Shown: positions 19,965 to 28,237, counted from the first letter of the stretch. The stretch: DNA of 64,000 nt from Ilyomonas sp963847085 (GCA_963847085.1 CAWJYO010000006.1:124001-188000); one strand, 5' to 3'. Numbers and translations: made by a program. The notes: generated by a model from the letters alone, not told the origin.

Positions 19965-20318
19965 ATGAAAAATAGCTTTATTATTTGTTTATTAATTATT
20001 GCAGCCTGTCAGCATAAAGAAGTGGCAAACAATAAAAACAATAGAATAGACAGCTTAAAAAAGACTTTAATAGGAAATTGGGGTGGGTTTGACGAAGACG
20101 ATCCTATTTGGAAGATTACTTATGATTCAATCTACGCTTATAGTGAAAATAAGTCTTACCCGTATTCAATTATAGAAACTGATTTGGTTATAAACATGAA
20201 CAAGTCTTATCCTAAGCTTAAACACATCTCAGTTAATAAGGATACTTTATTCTTTTATTTGCCAGCAAATATTCAAGAAACAACTTACATATTGACTAAA
20301 GCATTCAGACATAAATAA
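19965..20318 (+). CDS. Small lipoprotein, unknown function
   Basis: From the ATG at 19965 (MKNSFIICLLIIAACQHKEV) there is a clear lipobox (IIAAC), giving a 117-residue lipoprotein; an ATG at 19953 adds MSLG. The pattern LIGNWGGFDEDDPIWKITYD and following strands resembles small lipocalin-like proteins, but no family is certain. It and the PIN module next to it lie between two separated halves of the 'accacgaag' repeat. Confidence 0.65.
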   Translation: MKNSFIICLLIIAACQHKEVANNKNNRIDSLKKTLIGNWGGFDEDDPIWKITYDSIYAYSENKSYPYSIIETDLVINMNKSYPKLKHISVNKDTLFFYLPANIQETTYILTKAFRHK

Positions 20319-20378
20319 AGTATGTCATCTTTTCATCACTTGTCTTCTTTCCATCGGTTATAGTTAAACAAAACTTCA

Positions 20379-20386
20379 TAAATTTG
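20379..20386 (+). promoter_or_regulatory. Possible -7 box TAAATTTG of the PIN module
   Basis: TAAATTTG matches the Bacteroidota -7 consensus TAnnTTTG, 5 bp before the antitoxin start. The same sequence with one change (TAAATTTA) precedes the paralogous module near 33870. No good -33 TTTG partner seen; transcripts would be nearly leaderless. Confidence 0.3.
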
Positions 20387-20391
20387 ACAAT

Positions 20392-20625
20392 ATGCAAGTG
20401 CAGTTAGATATTGATTTTAACCAATTGGTTCAATTAGCGAAGAGGCTTCCGTCAAGTCAATGGACACAATTAAAGAAAGAAGTAGAAGCTCAGGAACTAA
20501 TGAATAAAGAACGGGAAGAATTTAGAAAATTGTTACTAAACGGGCCTACATTTTCGCAGGAACAATTGGACACAATTGCCGAGACAAGAAAACAAATTGA
20601 TGAATGGCAGACAAAATCATTTTAG
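20392..20625 (+). CDS. Antitoxin of a PIN toxin-antitoxin module (copy 1)
   Basis: A 77-residue acidic helical protein (MQVQLDIDFNQLVQLAKRLP ...) that overlaps the PIN gene by 22 bp. A paralog of the same layout occurs at 33882. The opening MQVQ(L/M)DI(D/E)F and the ending NGPTFSQEQLDTIAE.RKQI are conserved between the two, as is the upstream sequence ACTT(C/T)ATAAATTT. Presumed to bind and inhibit the neighbouring nuclease and to repress its own operon. Confidence 0.8.
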   Translation: MQVQLDIDFNQLVQLAKRLPSSQWTQLKKEVEAQELMNKEREEFRKLLLNGPTFSQEQLDTIAETRKQIDEWQTKSF

Positions 20626-20993
20626 CAGACACTTCCATTCTGATTGATTATTTCCGAAAGACAGACAAAATAAATTCAAGACTAATTGCGCTGTTCGATC
20701 AAGGTTATGATTTTCGATTTCAGCCATTACACATTACGAGATTTATTCTGGAGCGACCTCAAGATCAATTGCCCTTTTGGACAAGTGTTTTAGCCAGAAC
20801 GAAGGTGTTGCCTCTTGATCAAATTGTTTCTCAAACCGCAGTTGATATAAACTATTCGCTAAAACAAAGACGCAAACAAATTGGCATGGCTGATCTTTTC
20901 ATCGCAGCAACAGCCATTGCACAAAACTTGTACCTGGCAACTTTAAACACTAGGCACTTTGACCGTATTGATACGCTTACACTAATAGAATAA
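20604..20993 (+). CDS. PIN-domain toxin (VapC-like), with a locally shifted reading frame
   Basis: A 129-residue PIN ribonuclease. The first acidic motif is present (ILADTSILIDYFRK) and so is the C-terminal one (GMADLFIAATAIAQNLYLATLNT). In the middle the frame reads FRFQPLHITRFILERPQD, while the next frame over the same bases reads ISAITHYEIYSGATS, matching the paralog at 34091 (ISSVTKYEIYAGATS). A 1-base loss near 20711-20716 is compensated by a 1-base gain near 20762-20766. As written, the second PIN motif, including the conserved glutamate, is lost. Either two compensating sequencing errors or a naturally disarmed toxin. Confidence 0.8.
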   Translation: MADKIILADTSILIDYFRKTDKINSRLIALFDQGYDFRFQPLHITRFILERPQDQLPFWTSVLARTKVLPLDQIVSQTAVDINYSLKQRRKQIGMADLFIAATAIAQNLYLATLNTRHFDRIDTLTLIE

Positions 20994-21052
20994 GAAAGGA
21001 AAATCAGCAAAAACAAACCTTCGCGTCTTTGTGTCTCTGCGGTGAAATCTTA

Positions 21053-21622
21053 TTACAAACAATAATGATTCACAGCTTCAATTGCTGTTTCCAAACGGGC
21101 ATCATAATCGCCCTTCAATTCAATCCACGGCACGTTTTGATTTACCAGAATATCTTTATAAATATGAAACAATTCGAGTCTTACTTTTTCATCCGGATAT
21201 TCGCGCAGCTCATCCTTTACCCAAGGCAAATCGGTATTGCATAGCAAATACAAATCGTATTTGCGCGAAACAATCTGGTCTAAAATAAACTGATGACATC
21301 TGCCAAATACATACTCGCACCAAACCTTCATTACATACATGTCAGTGTCAATGAATAATAGTTGACGCTTGACAGTTGACAGTTGACGGTTGGCTTCTGT
21401 CATCTGCCATCTCTCTTCTGTCATTCTATCCTCCAATGCCAGTTGCCCCTTACCAATTTCCTCCAATGTTTCAAACGTATAATTCGTTCCATATTGTAAC
21501 AAATATTCTCTTGCATATTCAGCACACCATATTGTACTGAAATGCTTTGCCAGCAAGGTACACAGCGTGCTCTTTCCCGTGCTTTCAGGACCGATGGTTA
21601 CTATTTTTTTAATCTCTTGCAT
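21053..21622 (-). CDS. NadR-like nicotinamide riboside kinase / AAA ATPase
   Basis: A 189-residue P-loop kinase (Walker A GPESTGKST at residues 11-19) like the C-terminal kinase domain of NadR: CAEYAREYLLQYG near 33-45, FIDTDMYVMKVWCEYVFG in the middle and LCNTDLPWVKDELREYPD. NR kinases convert nicotinamide riboside to NMN for NAD salvage. The start overlaps the end of pnuC by 14 bp, so import and phosphorylation are encoded together. Residues ~65-88 (DRMTEERWQMTEANRQLSTV, then KRQLL) are encoded by 7-nt repeats inserted in a surface region. Confidence 0.85.
   Translation of the reverse strand: MQEIKKIVTIGPESTGKSTLCTLLAKHFSTIWCAEYAREYLLQYGTNYTFETLEEIGKGQLALEDRMTEERWQMTEANRQLSTVKRQLLFIDTDMYVMKVWCEYVFGRCHQFILDQIVSRKYDLYLLCNTDLPWVKDELREYPDEKVRLELFHIYKDILVNQNVPWIELKGDYDARLETAIEAVNHYCL
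21361..21430. repeat. Heptanucleotide repeat inside the NR-kinase gene
   Basis: Ten units in 7-nt register (plus strand): GTTGACG, CTTGACA, GTTGACA, GTTGACG, GTTGGCT, TCTGTCA, TCTGCCA, TCTCTCT, TCTGTCA, TTCTATC. Two consensus types (GTTGACA and TCTGTCA) follow one another in the same register. Fully in frame in the minus-strand gene. Confidence 0.85.
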
Positions 21623-22256
21623 ATACCACTTCGTCTTTTTTGTGCAGCTTTGCTTTTTGCCTCCATGTTATCAATCCTGATACCGCCATTACCAACAAAA
21701 CAATGTATTGAACACTTGTAAACGCATATCCTTTTATATAGTACAATGGAATGGAAGCCACGTTTGTAGCTATCCACCAGATCCAGCTTTCAACCTTCTT
21801 TTTTGCCATCAGCCACATGCCGGTGTAAGCTGTTGCCGAAGCAAACGCATCTGCCAGCGGAATGGTGTTGGAATAGAACACATTTTTTAAATATACCAAT
21901 GCGAAATAAATACCAATATAAAAAAGGGCAAAAAATAACAACTGATACAACCATTCTTTCCGATTGCTGTAAGTGATTTGCAAAACAATTTCTTTCTTTT
22001 CGTTACGCCTGCTCCACAACATCCAGCCATAAATGCTCATAATGGTGTAATATAAATTCACGCTCGCTTCACCATATAAATTGCCTTCAACAGATATGAA
22101 AATATAAATAATCGTGTTGATTAAACCCACCGGATATACCAGGATGTTTTCTTTGCGCGAAAACCAAACCGATGCAATGCCTGCAACAACTCCAATAAAT
22201 TCCAGCAGGCTTGTCTCCCGTAAATTGTCAATTAATTGTTGTATGAAATGATGCAT
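21609..22256 (-). CDS. pnuC: Nicotinamide riboside transporter
   Basis: A 215-residue integral membrane protein with about seven hydrophobic helices. It has the PnuC pattern LLEFIGVVAGIASVWFSRKE, VYPVGLINTIIYIF, the aromatic SIYGWMLWSRR, and late WIWWIATNVASIPLYYIKGY. PnuC lets nicotinamide riboside equilibrate across the inner membrane, and trapping depends on phosphorylation by an NR kinase, the very next gene. Confidence 0.93.
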   Translation of the reverse strand: MHHFIQQLIDNLRETSLLEFIGVVAGIASVWFSRKENILVYPVGLINTIIYIFISVEGNLYGEASVNLYYTIMSIYGWMLWSRRNEKKEIVLQITYSNRKEWLYQLLFFALFYIGIYFALVYLKNVFYSNTIPLADAFASATAYTGMWLMAKKKVESWIWWIATNVASIPLYYIKGYAFTSVQYIVLLVMAVSGLITWRQKAKLHKKDEVVYARD

Positions 22257-22306
22257 AGAAATAGGTGAAGATAAGATGAGCTACCTTTATTTTTCATCAA
22301 TAAAAA

Positions 22307-23372
22307 ATGAACAAAAACAAAACAATAAAAGTTGGCCTGATTGGCTGGGGCATTTCAGCAAAAGTATTTCATGCACCTTTTTTAAAAGCCTCACCGCATT
22401 ATAAAGTAACGCATGTACTGGAACGGCACAAACAGGAATCGAAAGCTATGTTTCCTGATGCGGAGATTGTTACTACGATAGAAAATTTGCTGCAACAAAA
22501 CATTGATCTTGTTGTTATCACCACACCCAACGATACGCATTATCCTTACACGTTACAGGCATTGGAAGCGAACAAAAATGTAGTGGTTGAAAAACCATTT
22601 ACCATTGATAGCAATGATGCTTTAGAACTGATAAATACGGCAAAACAAAAGGGGCTCTTGCTTGCCGTATATCACAACCGTCGTTATGTGTCGGACTATC
22701 TTACCATGAAAAAAATACTGGATAAAAAATGCGTTGGGTGATGTGCACACATTTGAAGCGCACTACGACCGTTACCGCGCGGAAGAACGGCCCTCAGCCT
22801 GGCGCGAAAAACCTTTGCCCGGCAGTGGTATTTTGTACGATTTAGGCGCGCATTTAATTGATCAATCGCTCACCTTATTTGGCTTGCCAAAAGAAATAAC
22901 GGCAAAAACAAAACTGCAACGTCCGCATGCCAAAGCGGTGGATTGGTTTGAAGTGAAACTGGATAATGATTTTTTAGAAGTTACTTTAAAAGCAAGCATG
23001 TTGGTGCGCGAACCGGGCCCGCGTTACCTAGTCCATGGCACCAAAGGTTCGTTTATAAAAAGCGGTGAAGACCCGCAGGAAGCAAGGCTGCGGGCAGGCG
23101 AGATGCCATCAGACAATTTAGGAAAAGAGGAGGAGGAAACATGGGGCTTGCTGCACACCGAAATAGATGGTAAAATCATAAAGGAAAAAATACCTTCTGA
23201 GAAGGGAGATTATGGTTTGTTTTATGAAGATTTATATCAATCCCTGCAAAATGGAAAGCCTTTTCCTATCAAGCCCGAACAGGCTTATAATGTGATAAAA
23301 ATAATTGAACTGGCAGAAGAAAGCAGCCATAAAAAATGCACGGTTGAATGTGTGGGTTTATTAAACGTATAA
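22307..23372 (+). CDS. Gfo/Idh/MocA-family oxidoreductase, one frameshift
   Basis: The first 143 residues contain the Rossmann fold (KVGLIGWGISAKVFHAPFLK) and the EKPF motif (NKNVVVEKPFTID). The frame breaks at an A6 run (22724-22729); with one A fewer it reads LDKNALGDVHTFEAHYDRYR and continues through the C-terminal domain (GSGILYDLGAHLIDQSLTLF). Total about 354 residues, normal for the family. These NAD(P)-dependent enzymes oxidise or reduce sugars and inositols; the closest pattern is the YdgJ/YhhX type, with unknown substrate. The homopolymer lesion is probably a sequencing error. Confidence 0.87.
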
Positions 23373-23384
23373 ATAAAAAGAAAA

Positions 23385-24650
23385 CTACTTACTGGTTGCT
23401 CCTTCTTTTGTTATGGTTTGTTTTTGATGCAATTTCTTCAGCCTGTTTTCAATGCTTTTTTTGTCGGTGGCTGATTTAGCAAGTTTCAATGAACATTGCA
23501 AGTGCATTCTGCATTTACTATTGTCAACATTCTCATACAATTCGCCCAGCAGCCAATGATACAAATAATCATCTGCAAGCATCAACTGTTCAGCTTCCTC
23601 AATAGCTTTGGCTTTACCCTGAACTTTAGACAGCGCATACATTCTGTTTAATGCCGCAACAGGTGAATAATGAATGATTAAAAGCTGATTGTAAAGTTGC
23701 AAAATGCTTTGCCACTTCTCCTGACTATCCGTTTTGATGGTGTGCCAGTATGCGATAGTGGCCTCGATGTGATACTTTGAAAGGTGACTACCCGTAGCTG
23801 CCTCATTTAAAAAAGAAATACCTTTTGCAATCAGCTCAGTACTCCAGAGAGATTCATCCTGATCTTGGTATAAAACAATATCTCCGCTTGCATTGGTGCG
23901 GGCTTCAAACCTGGAAGCATGAAAACACATGAGCGAGAGCAACGCCTTTACCTGTGGTTGAGCGGTTGCTTCATTGTTCAGCAGCAAGTAAGTAAGCCGC
24001 ATCGCTTCCAAACACAAATCTTTGCGAAGTACAGTATTATGATGTGTTGAATAATAACCTTCGGTGAATAGTAAATACAACGTTGACAGCACTGCTTCCA
24101 GCCGCATTATAATATCAGATTCAGCCGGAAATTCAATGCTGATTTTTTCGTTTCGCAATGTTTCTTTAGCTCTGAACAAACGCTTTTTAATGGCTTCTTT
24201 ATTCGTTAAAAAAGCATCGGCAATTTCATTAATACCAAAACCACAAAGTATGCGAAGCGATAAGCTAATTTGTGCTTCAGGAGAAATGGAAGGATGACAG
24301 ATAGCGAACATCATTTGCAACTGACTGTCGGTAATAGACTGGTTTGATAGATTAATGTCAATGTCTTCGGTTATTGAAGAGACTCGTATGAGCTGTGGTG
24401 CAATTTTATGGATGAAGATTTGATTGTGTTTGCAGTAGTCTTTTGCTTTGTTCTTTGCAACGGCATATAACCATGCCGTTGGATTTTGAGGCACTCCATT
24501 GATACCCCAAAATTCAGCCGCTGTTACAAAAGTTTCACTTGCAATATCTTCAGCAATTTCAATATGTGCAATACCAAATAACTTGCTCAGTACACTTACA
24601 ATTTTTGTGTATTCAGTACGAAACAAATGTGGTAACAATTCGGCTTGCAT
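23385..24650 (-). CDS. ECF sigma factor with C-terminal TPR-like extension (ECF42 type)
   Basis: A 421-residue protein. The N-terminal ~165 residues carry sigma region 2 (AEDIASETFVTAAEFWGING) and region 4 (LRILCGFGINEIADAFLTNK, then EAIKKRLFRAKETLR). The long remainder, including FTEGYYSTHHNTVLRKDLCL and repeated helices, is the TPR-like/DUF6596 extension seen in group ECF42 sigma factors. In that group the extension is needed for activity and there is no classical anti-sigma factor. The upstream same-strand gene encodes a YCII/DGPF protein, the diagnostic ECF42 partner. Confidence 0.9.
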   Translation of the reverse strand: MQAELLPHLFRTEYTKIVSVLSKLFGIAHIEIAEDIASETFVTAAEFWGINGVPQNPTAWLYAVAKNKAKDYCKHNQIFIHKIAPQLIRVSSITEDIDINLSNQSITDSQLQMMFAICHPSISPEAQISLSLRILCGFGINEIADAFLTNKEAIKKRLFRAKETLRNEKISIEFPAESDIIMRLEAVLSTLYLLFTEGYYSTHHNTVLRKDLCLEAMRLTYLLLNNEATAQPQVKALLSLMCFHASRFEARTNASGDIVLYQDQDESLWSTELIAKGISFLNEAATGSHLSKYHIEATIAYWHTIKTDSQEKWQSILQLYNQLLIIHYSPVAALNRMYALSKVQGKAKAIEEAEQLMLADDYLYHWLLGELYENVDNSKCRMHLQCSLKLAKSATDKKSIENRLKKLHQKQTITKEGATSK

Positions 24651-24660
24651 AATTACAAAA

Positions 24661-24688
24661 TAGCCTTTGCATTGTTATGCAAAGGCTA
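24661..24688 (-). terminator. Hairpin between the YCII gene and the sigma gene
   Basis: A perfect 12-bp stem (TAGCCTTTGCAT at 24661-24672 with ATGCAAAGGCTA at 24677-24688), 4-nt loop, followed on the minus strand by TTTT. It ends only 10 bp before the sigma-factor ATG, so it could terminate or attenuate read-through into that gene, or occlude its ribosome site. Confidence 0.65.
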
Positions 24689-24696
24689 TTATTTTA

Positions 24697-25056
24697 CTAT
24701 CTGTTATCATCATCCATACTCACAACGGTACGCACTTCTACATTACCCCCGATTTTTAAAACCGGGCAGCCTTTCGACATTTCTGCTGCTTCATCAATTG
24801 AATCTGCTTTCACAATAATGTACCCGCCGATGGCTTCCCTTATTTCAACATAAGGTCCGTTGGTAACTACTGCATTGGCATTTACTACACGTCCTTCCGA
24901 TGACAATCTGTTCCCGGGGTTTACAAGTTTGTTTTGTGCTGCAATACTTCCCATCCAGTTTTGCCAATCGGGCATCATGCTTTGCATTTGCTCGGGCGAT
25001 GGCTGTGCATCTTTGTTGGTAACATCTCTTCGGAAAACCAATAAAAACTCTTTCAT
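24697..25056 (-). CDS. YCII/DGPF-domain protein
   Basis: From the ATG at 25056 (MKEFLLVFRRDVTNKDAQPS) it is 119 residues; an upstream extension of the frame lacks conservation. It has the YCII-related pattern MPDWQNWMGSIAAQNKLVNP, VVTNGPYVEIREAIGGYIIV and DEAAEMSKGCPVL. Such DGPF proteins are the usual targets of ECF42 sigma factors and accompany them in many genomes; their enzymatic activity is unknown. Confidence 0.9.
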   Translation of the reverse strand: MKEFLLVFRRDVTNKDAQPSPEQMQSMMPDWQNWMGSIAAQNKLVNPGNRLSSEGRVVNANAVVTNGPYVEIREAIGGYIIVKADSIDEAAEMSKGCPVLKIGGNVEVRTVVSMDDDNR

Positions 25057-25159
25057 AAAATTTTGTTTTGATGATGAAAACAAATAACGATTGAGTAATG
25101 AAAAAGAGGACAAACGTAAAGATATTTTATTCTTACATTGAACTAAATTAGCCAAAAAC

Positions 25160-25194
25160 AAAAGCGTTCTCTCTTTTATAAGAGAACGCTTTTT
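25160..25194 (-). terminator. Terminator after the FKBP gene
   Basis: A 12-bp stem (AAAGCGTTCTCT at 25161-25172 with AGAGAACGCTTT at 25181-25192), with an A-rich flank on one side and a T run on the other, so it can act on both strands. Its outer flank is a copy of CCAAAAACAAAAG. Confidence 0.75.
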
Positions 25195-25230
25195 AAATAT
25201 TATCATGCACTATTTTAAAAATATAAACGC

Positions 25231-25731
25231 TTAATTAAAAGCCAACAACCTGATATTGAAAATCAAATTTGCATTAGGTGGTATCGGCCCTCTTCCTCCG
25301 CTTCCATAAGCCAAACTCGGTGGCAAATACAACGTCATTGCAGCATTGTTTCTCATTAAGGGCACAGCTTCCTGCCAACCCAATATGGTGCTCGAAAGAC
25401 TAAGCGAAAGAGGTGTATTAGCACCACTGCTATCAAATTTTTGACCGTTTAAAAATGTGCCGGTATAAACAACACTTACATCAGAACAAATGGTTGGATG
25501 TCCGGTTATAGATGCTGTGGCCGAAGAATCAATGGTATAAAAAAAGCCGCGGCTGTCTGCTGTTGCCGTAATATGGCTGCTGTCGAGAAAAGCTTTTAAG
25601 GCAGATACTTCGCCCGTTGGTGCTGTTGTTGTTGTCGGTGTACAGTTTTGGGAAGGGTTAGAATTCGAATTTTTGATACATCCGCTCACAACGATAATTC
25701 CTCCAAAAACAAATGCCAATATTTTTTTCAT
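25231..25731 (-). CDS. FKBP-type peptidyl-prolyl isomerase lipoprotein
   Basis: A 166-residue protein. The lipoprotein signal MKKILAFVFGGIIVVSGC places it in the periplasm or outer membrane. After a Ser/Thr/Pro linker the FKBP domain shows VSVVYTGTFLNGQKFDSSGA, LGWQEAVPLM, LPPSLAYGSGGRGPIPPNAN and LIFNIRLLAF, the standard order. It assists folding of exported proteins; such lipoproteins are numerous in Bacteroidota. Confidence 0.92.
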   Translation of the reverse strand: MKKILAFVFGGIIVVSGCIKNSNSNPSQNCTPTTTTAPTGEVSALKAFLDSSHITATADSRGFFYTIDSSATASITGHPTICSDVSVVYTGTFLNGQKFDSSGANTPLSLSLSSTILGWQEAVPLMRNNAAMTLYLPPSLAYGSGGRGPIPPNANLIFNIRLLAFN

Positions 25732-25777
25732 TGAAAAATTTTGGTGTGCAAAATAATTGGCAATGGCGTAAATGCAG

Positions 25778-25823
25778 CTTTTGGTTTTGTACTATTTTTT
25801 ACAAAATAGTACAAAACCAAAAG
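25778..25823. terminator. Perfect 21-bp AT-rich inverted repeat, probable terminator
   Basis: Arms at 25778-25798 and 25803-25823 are perfectly complementary over 21 bp with a 4-nt loop (TTAC). The stem carries TTTTGGTTTTGTACTATTTT and is very poor in GC. It follows the stop of the outer-membrane protein gene (25833, minus) by 10 bp. Confidence 0.7.
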
Positions 25824-25832
25824 TTCAAAAGT

Positions 25833-27377
25833 TTATATCTTAAACCCAACTGTTAACAACAGATTGCCTCGATTGTTTTTATACGTTGCGAAAGTATTTG
25901 CTTTGTCTTGTAAGCGATACGGAAAGTTGACATCCTGGTTGAAATATTCAGCATAGGTCAAATCAATAAAAATACCTTTGTTGCGATAGCCCAATCCACC
26001 ACTCAACTGCGTAGTGTTCGATTTTAAAGCCGCATCGCTGTATGGATTTCCATAATAGCCACCACCCAGTCGCACCGCGATTGTATTGAACTTTAATTCA
26101 CCACCGACTCTGAAATTAAAAGCATTTTTGTAATACTGTTTTATTACGCTGTTGAGGTTATTATAATAAGTATCGTCGTTGCTTTCGTCATAGTTCCCGC
26201 TGCTTTTGTAACGTGCAGAATTGTAAGTCAAATACTCAATATCAGCCGTAATAAATCCCCGTTGTTGTTTTATATCGCCCGTTTCATGCAACACATACGA
26301 GCCGCTGGCAATAAAGCGCCAGGGTGTATGGGTAAGATAGCGCGTTCTGCCAACGCCGCCATCTGTAAAGGTTGCGCTGGTAACACTGTATTTATCGCCG
26401 TTTGTAAAAGCCGTTGTCATATTGCTGCTTTCCTCATCGGTAAGCGTATAAAAGGTTGGTGTGTGAATGGCTAAGCCAAGTCTTACAAAATTGGTTGGTT
26501 TAAAAATCAAGCCCAGCTTGGCATTCACGCCATAGCCAGCCGTTTTTAATTTGTCATTCCATTCCGAATAAGCAAAATCGTTGTTGGTAGTATTGGCTCC
26601 TGCTTCTTCTCTTATAAAATTATTTCGTGTGTAAGAAACGATGGGAATGCCAAATGTGAAACCGTAATAAAACTTATCGTTGGTGTTGGCGGCATACGAA
26701 AGTGCAACTTCGTAGATGCCGCCGTTTGTTTTTATTGTTTTTGTTTGATTCAATGTGCCGCCTGCATCCAAAATATATTCAGGCGCACCCTTTATTACCG
26801 TTTGTCCGTTAATGGTTGTTGTATCAACCAAATAAGTATAATAAGCCGGTGAACTTCCAAACGGTGCCGGCGATGTGCTGCTTAATAAATCGTTTACATT
26901 ATAACCATTGGCTTGTATCTCTTCCGCAAACTGTTCGGAATAACTGCTCACATTGTTTTGACCTGTATAAGAAAGGGTATTGTTGAAGTTGGCAGTTTGA
27001 TTTACTGCAATTCCAAACGCTGAACTCCGGTTGCGGCTGTACCCATTTTGCGAGCCAAACACCGCTCCTGTTAAGCCTAAATCGAAAGCCGTTTTATTGG
27101 ATGACAAATCCGTTCCGCGAAAGTTCGCTTTATTAGTATTGAATTGAAAGGCAGGACTGATAACAACTTCAGAAGTTTTATATAGCCCCAAACCCGCAGG
27201 ATTAACATAGATCGCGCTAATGTCTCCACCCAGCGAACCCATTGCACCGCCAATAGCCACATTGCGCGCAGAGCCATGTTGCGGAAAATAGCTGTATTTC
27301 AAAATGTCGTCGGGTGCCTGGGCAAAGCCATTCATCAAAATAAAAAAAAGAAAAAGAGAAGTCAGGAGTTTCTTCAT
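25833..27377 (-). CDS. OMPP1/FadL-like outer-membrane protein
   Basis: A 514-residue protein with a signal peptide (MKKLLTSLFLFFILMNGFAQ). The N-terminal segment GSARNVAIGGAMGSLGGDIS, then AIYVNPAGLGLYK is the hallmark of the FadL/TodX-like barrels of Bacteroidota (often annotated as hemin receptor). The rest alternates beta strands and ends with the barrel closing strand GNLLLTVGFKI. It probably transports a hydrophobic substrate; nothing nearby identifies it. Confidence 0.85.
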   Translation of the reverse strand: MKKLLTSLFLFFILMNGFAQAPDDILKYSYFPQHGSARNVAIGGAMGSLGGDISAIYVNPAGLGLYKTSEVVISPAFQFNTNKANFRGTDLSSNKTAFDLGLTGAVFGSQNGYSRNRSSAFGIAVNQTANFNNTLSYTGQNNVSSYSEQFAEEIQANGYNVNDLLSSTSPAPFGSSPAYYTYLVDTTTINGQTVIKGAPEYILDAGGTLNQTKTIKTNGGIYEVALSYAANTNDKFYYGFTFGIPIVSYTRNNFIREEAGANTTNNDFAYSEWNDKLKTAGYGVNAKLGLIFKPTNFVRLGLAIHTPTFYTLTDEESSNMTTAFTNGDKYSVTSATFTDGGVGRTRYLTHTPWRFIASGSYVLHETGDIKQQRGFITADIEYLTYNSARYKSSGNYDESNDDTYYNNLNSVIKQYYKNAFNFRVGGELKFNTIAVRLGGGYYGNPYSDAALKSNTTQLSGGLGYRNKGIFIDLTYAEYFNQDVNFPYRLQDKANTFATYKNNRGNLLLTVGFKI

Positions 27378-27390
27378 AGTTATGACGATT

Positions 27391-27424
27391 GAAAAACAGC
27401 CAGCCTGTTGGGGGGCTGGCTGTT
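27391..27424 (-). terminator. Terminator after the low-complexity lipoprotein gene
   Basis: An 11-bp stem (AACAGCCAGCC at 27395-27405 with GGCTGGCTGTT at 27414-27424) followed on the minus strand by a T5 run, 28 bp past the stop of the 27452-28237 gene. Confidence 0.8.
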
Positions 27425-27451
27425 GTATAAATAAAACCAGGAAAAAGAATG

Positions 27452-28237
27452 TTAGTGTCTGCCAGGCCGGCTTACACTTCCTCCCCCACCACCGCCTGAA
27501 GATGATGGCGTATAGCTTCTTGCCGGAGCTGAAAAACTATTGGTATTGTTGTTTGTATTGTTATTGTAACGGAATGAATTATTGTTATTCGTGTTGTTAT
27601 AGCGATTAAGCCCGGTTCCGGCAGGCACATAACGGTTGCCTGTACCGTTACTATAACTATTACGGTTGTTGTAATTGCCGTTTACATAGCTGCCCAGCAA
27701 CGGTCGCGAAGTACGCGCACGGGCAGGAGAATTTACAATTACTGTCGAGGGCGTATATCCATAGTAACCATATCCATAACCATGGCTGTATAAACCCATT
27801 GAATAAGGTGAATAACCAAATCCAAAACCATAAGATGGATAATAATTATTGAACCAGTTATAAGGTTGCAAATTGGCAAACGGGCTGTAGTAATAACTCA
27901 ATCCCCAACTGTTAAACGAGTAAGGATTAAAGCTGTTAAAGCCATAAAAATTATTATACGCATAGCTGGGGCTATACCAGTAATCATTATTATCAAGCGC
28001 ATCCCACTGATAGCGGTTTTGCACTTTCATGCGTAGGTAATTGTCTTCGCTGCTGCTGGTATAATTATCGTAACCGCCACCGCCGTTGCTGTAGTTATCA
28101 TTATTTGCGCTTGCATATTCTCTTGCTTTTCCCGGAGAATAATATACGTCATCGGGTGTTTGCGTTGCTCTGTAAGCCGACGAACAGCTTGCAAAAACCA
28201 ACACCGAGAGCATTAATGGCAATACATTCTTGTTCAT
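27452..28237 (-). CDS. Tyr/Asn/Gly-rich low-complexity lipoprotein
   Basis: A 261-residue protein with a lipobox (MNKNVLPLMLSVLVFASCSS). The mature part is rich in Y, N, G and S with YGFGFGYSPYSMGLYSHGYG, poly-Asn tracts and a Ser/Gly tail (SSSGGGGGGSVSRPGRH). Proteins of this kind are common in Chitinophagaceae and have no known function; a cell-surface or matrix role is plausible from composition only. Confidence 0.75.
   Translation of the reverse strand: MNKNVLPLMLSVLVFASCSSAYRATQTPDDVYYSPGKAREYASANNDNYSNGGGGYDNYTSSSEDNYLRMKVQNRYQWDALDNNDYWYSPSYAYNNFYGFNSFNPYSFNSWGLSYYYSPFANLQPYNWFNNYYPSYGFGFGYSPYSMGLYSHGYGYGYYGYTPSTVIVNSPARARTSRPLLGSYVNGNYNNRNSYSNGTGNRYVPAGTGLNRYNNTNNNNSFRYNNNTNNNTNSFSAPARSYTPSSSGGGGGGSVSRPGRH

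Noticed and set aside
22256..22306. NAD-related riboswitch upstream of pnuC
   Set aside because: Only 50 bp separate pnuC from the divergent oxidoreductase gene, too short for a known NAD or TPP riboswitch, and no conserved core was seen.
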